This document shows, in pieces, positions 62,256 through 64,000 of a DNA stretch of 64,000 nucleotides. How positions within the stretch are numbered: position 1 is the stretch's first letter; each line of letters begins with the position of its first letter. Source of the DNA: Roseovarius sp. 217. GTDB lineage: Bacteria; Pseudomonadota; Alphaproteobacteria; Rhodobacterales; Rhodobacteraceae. The stretch spans positions 3,389,562 to 3,453,561 of the forward strand of contig NZ_CH902584.1 in the NCBI RefSeq assembly GCF_000152845.1, given 5' to 3'. Made by a program: the position numbers and the translations under genes. The notes beneath the pieces are model-generated. The model had not been told where the DNA came from. It ran no database searches and saw only the letters and a program-made list of their open reading frames with translations.

Positions 62256-63404
62256 CTAGATGCTGCGTTGGTCCATAAAGCGCTGGAGCCGCGACAGCCC
62301 TTCTTCGATATCCGCCGTGGCGCGCGCATAGGAAAACCGCAGCGTTCCGGCACCGCGGACTGGGTCGAAATCCAATCCCGGTGTCACTGCGACCCCGGCC
62401 TTGTCCAGAATTTCGGCAGCAAAGGCGCGGCTGTCGTCGGTCAGATGGCTGACATCGGCATAAACATAAAAGGCCCCGTCAGGCGGTGCGATACGGTCAA
62501 ACCCAGCTTTGGGCAGCCCATCCAGCATCAGGGTGCGGTTGCGCCGGTAAACCGCCATATTGGCCTCAAGTTCCGACGTACAATCCATTGCTGCGAGGGC
62601 AGCGATCTGACTTGCGTGGGGCGGACAGATAAAGAGATTCTGCGCCAGCCGTTCGACCACGCGTACGTCATCTTCGGGCACCACCATCCAGCCGATGCGC
62701 CAGCCGGTCATGGAAAAATACTTCGAGAAGGAGTTGATCACATAGCATTCGTCGGTGATCTCAAGCGCGCTGACGGCGCGTTGCTCATAGTCGATCCCGT
62801 GATAAATTTCGTCACTGATGAAGGATACCCCCTGCGCGTGACACGCCTCAATGAGCCCGCCAAGCGCTACCCGGTCCAGCATCGTACCGGACGGATTCGC
62901 CGGGCTCGCCACCAGAAGCCCGCTCAAGTCGCGCCCCGCGAGATCCCCAGGGGCTGGCTGCAAGCGGTTTTCCGCCGCCGTTTCTATATCCACCGGCACG
63001 AGATCCAACGCCCGCAGAATCTGGCGATAGCTGGGATATCCCGGCGCACCGATTCCGACCCGGTCGCCAACATCGAAAAGGGCCGTAAAGGCGAGAATGA
63101 AGGCCCCGGAAGAGCCGGGAGTGATGACAACCCTGCTTGGGTTCAGGTCGATATTGTACCAGTCTTTATAGAGCCGCGCGATCCGTGCGCGCAGGGCTGG
63201 CAGGCCGAGCGCCACCGTGTATCCCAGAGACTCGCGCGCCATTGTTTCGACAAGGGCATCCCGTGCGCCTTGCGGAGCAGGAGTACCCGGTTGCCCCACC
63301 TCCATGTGGATGATGTGGCGTCCCATTGCCTCGGCGCGGCGCGCGGCCTCCATCACATCCATCACGATGAAGGCATCAACCTGCGACCGGGTTGAGTTTC
63401 GCAT
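62256..63404 (-). CDS. Class I/II PLP-dependent aminotransferase
   Basis: A 382-residue aminotransferase. The PLP lysine is in NSFSKYFSMTGWRIGWMV at about residue 230. ASPANPSGTMLD binds the cofactor and FISDEIYHGIDY contains the Asp and Tyr that contact PLP. SHLTDDSRAFAAEILDKAGV lies near the C terminus. Substrate specificity (aspartate, alanine or aromatic) is not clear from the sequence. The start at 63404 has AGGAG a few bases upstream. Confidence 0.92.
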   Translation of the reverse strand: MRNSTRSQVDAFIVMDVMEAARRAEAMGRHIIHMEVGQPGTPAPQGARDALVETMARESLGYTVALGLPALRARIARLYKDWYNIDLNPSRVVITPGSSGAFILAFTALFDVGDRVGIGAPGYPSYRQILRALDLVPVDIETAAENRLQPAPGDLAGRDLSGLLVASPANPSGTMLDRVALGGLIEACHAQGVSFISDEIYHGIDYEQRAVSALEITDECYVINSFSKYFSMTGWRIGWMVVPEDDVRVVERLAQNLFICPPHASQIAALAAMDCTSELEANMAVYRRNRTLMLDGLPKAGFDRIAPPDGAFYVYADVSHLTDDSRAFAAEILDKAGVAVTPGLDFDPVRGAGTLRFSYARATADIEEGLSRLQRFMDQRSI

Positions 63405-63467
63405 GGGTTTTCTCCTAGACTGCGCGCACTTGCCGACCCGTCTCACTGGAAAAGGCCGCCAAGGTCA

Positions 63468-64000
63468 ATGCTGCTTCTCCGACTCGCCGCGCTCTCATTG
63501 CTGCTGACCCTGACGCTGGCTGTTCCAGCGCGGGCCGTGACGTTGCTGCGTGATCCCGATATTGAGCAGGCCTTGCGCAGTCTTGCGACGCCTGTATTGC
63601 AAGCCGCAGGATTGAGTCCCGCACGGGTGGATATTCTGGTGATTGACGATTCGAGCATGAATGCCTTTGTGATCGATTCGGACAGTATTTTCATACACTC
63701 CGGGCTAATCTTGAGGATGGAGACCCCGGCCATGCTGCAATCGGTGATTGCGCATGAGGCGGCCCATATTGCGAATGGTCACCTCATGCGTCGCCCGATC
63801 AATGCCCGCAACGCCCGAACCGCTGCGGCACTTGGAACAGCATTGGCCGTCGCCGCCGGAGCAGCCGCCGGAAGTGGCGAGTTTGCCGCAGGGGCCGCAG
63901 CCGGGCTTCAGGGGGCCGCGATGCGCAGCTTTTTTTCGCACACGCGGGCCGAGGAAAATGCGGCCGATGCCAGCGGTATGCGGTTTATGGCCGCCGCAGG
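63468..64000 (+). CDS. M48-family metalloprotease, N-terminal part (truncated by window)
   Basis: The visible 177 codons begin with a signal peptide (MLLLRLAALSLLLTLTLAVP, cleavage after ARA), so the protease is exported to the periplasm. The zinc motif HEAAH is in VIAHEAAHIANGHLMRRPI, and a Glu in SHTRAEENAADASG is the third ligand. This fits the BepA/YfgC group, which assists outer-membrane protein assembly. The gene runs past the end of the window. Confidence 0.93.
   Translation, partial: MLLLRLAALSLLLTLTLAVPARAVTLLRDPDIEQALRSLATPVLQAAGLSPARVDILVIDDSSMNAFVIDSDSIFIHSGLILRMETPAMLQSVIAHEAAHIANGHLMRRPINARNARTAAALGTALAVAAGAAAGSGEFAAGAAAGLQGAAMRSFFSHTRAEENAADASGMRFMAAA

Noticed and set aside
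1..64000. CRISPR arrays, prophage or integrative-element boundaries
   Set aside because: No regularly spaced repeats, integrase genes or phage structural genes were seen, and the tRNA-Arg gene has no integrase next to it.

Overview
The window is GC-rich, densely coded bacterial DNA that looks like a chromosomal segment of an alphaproteobacterium of the Rhodobacterales, most likely the marine Roseobacter group. The best markers are the dusB(nifR3)-ntrB-ntrC-ntrY-ntrX cluster with an NtrC lacking the GAFTGA loop, a fused ispDF, an IscR-type regulator with one cysteine heading an isc/suf operon, an Irr-type ICE box, and two GcvT-fused FAD dehydrogenases of the dimethylglycine/sarcosine type. No plasmid, phage or CRISPR features were seen. 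The only mobile element is one intact IS30-family insertion sequence.

Layout. 1-3.2 kb: end of a glutaryl-CoA dehydrogenase gene, an FAD amine oxidase and a MATE exporter. 3.2-4.6 kb: the IS30 element and an AT-rich stretch. 4.6-8.9 kb: aroQ overlapping a LuxR-type regulator, then rpsB-tsf on the minus strand and a DUF502 membrane protein. 8.9-10.1 kb: bdhA between two possible RNA elements, a nested inverted-repeat structure and a short sRNA-like unit with its own promoter and terminator. 10.1-15.3 kb: a peptide-type binding protein, an entericidin-like lipoprotein, and an overlapping alr-mlaE-mlaF-pqiA chain. 15.4-24.8 kb: a membrane/coiled-coil protein, radA, cvpA, a DMT transporter, purF, bioY, and surE-pcm with an NlpD-like degenerate LytM lipoprotein. 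24.8-27.1 kb: a sulfur module of rhodanese, YeeE/YedE and a 56-residue protein. 27.3-34.5 kb: ntrX, ntrY, ntrC, ntrB and dusB. 34.7-37.9 kb: ispDF, pgpA, cinA, a RatA/Coq10-type protein, hpt and tRNA-Arg(CCG). 38.0-46.4 kb: iscR, iscS, sufB, ybjQ, a methyltransferase-like gene, sufC, sufD, two Yip1-type genes and sufS, all on the minus strand. 46.6-52.6 kb: a hydrolase and the divergent pair of GcvT-family dehydrogenases. 52.7-64.0 kb: DUF2842, purA, secG, pyrG, a lone ABC ATPase, DUF2059, fabZ, ompH, bamA, a 41-residue membrane peptide, an aminotransferase and the start of an M48 protease.

How the genes work together. Several runs are tightly coupled by stop/start overlaps: aroQ-luxR, alr-mlaE-mlaF-pqiA, surE-pcm, yeeE with its small partner, dusB-ntrB-ntrC, ispDF-pgpA-cinA and sufC-sufD-yip1-yip1. 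Envelope functions recur throughout (MlaEF/PqiA, a LytM factor, BamA/OmpH/FabZ, SecG, Alr). The isc/suf operon carries the iron-sulfur assembly machinery under an iron-responsive promoter, and the ntr cluster carries nitrogen control.

The strongest candidates for something undescribed are the sRNA-like unit at 9934-10044, the nested and possibly switching inverted-repeat structure at 8864-9041, the luxR gene coupled to aroQ, and the small overlapping or well-signalled ORFs (39, 41 and 56 residues). All functional calls come from reading the sequence and from memory of protein families. No database search was run.
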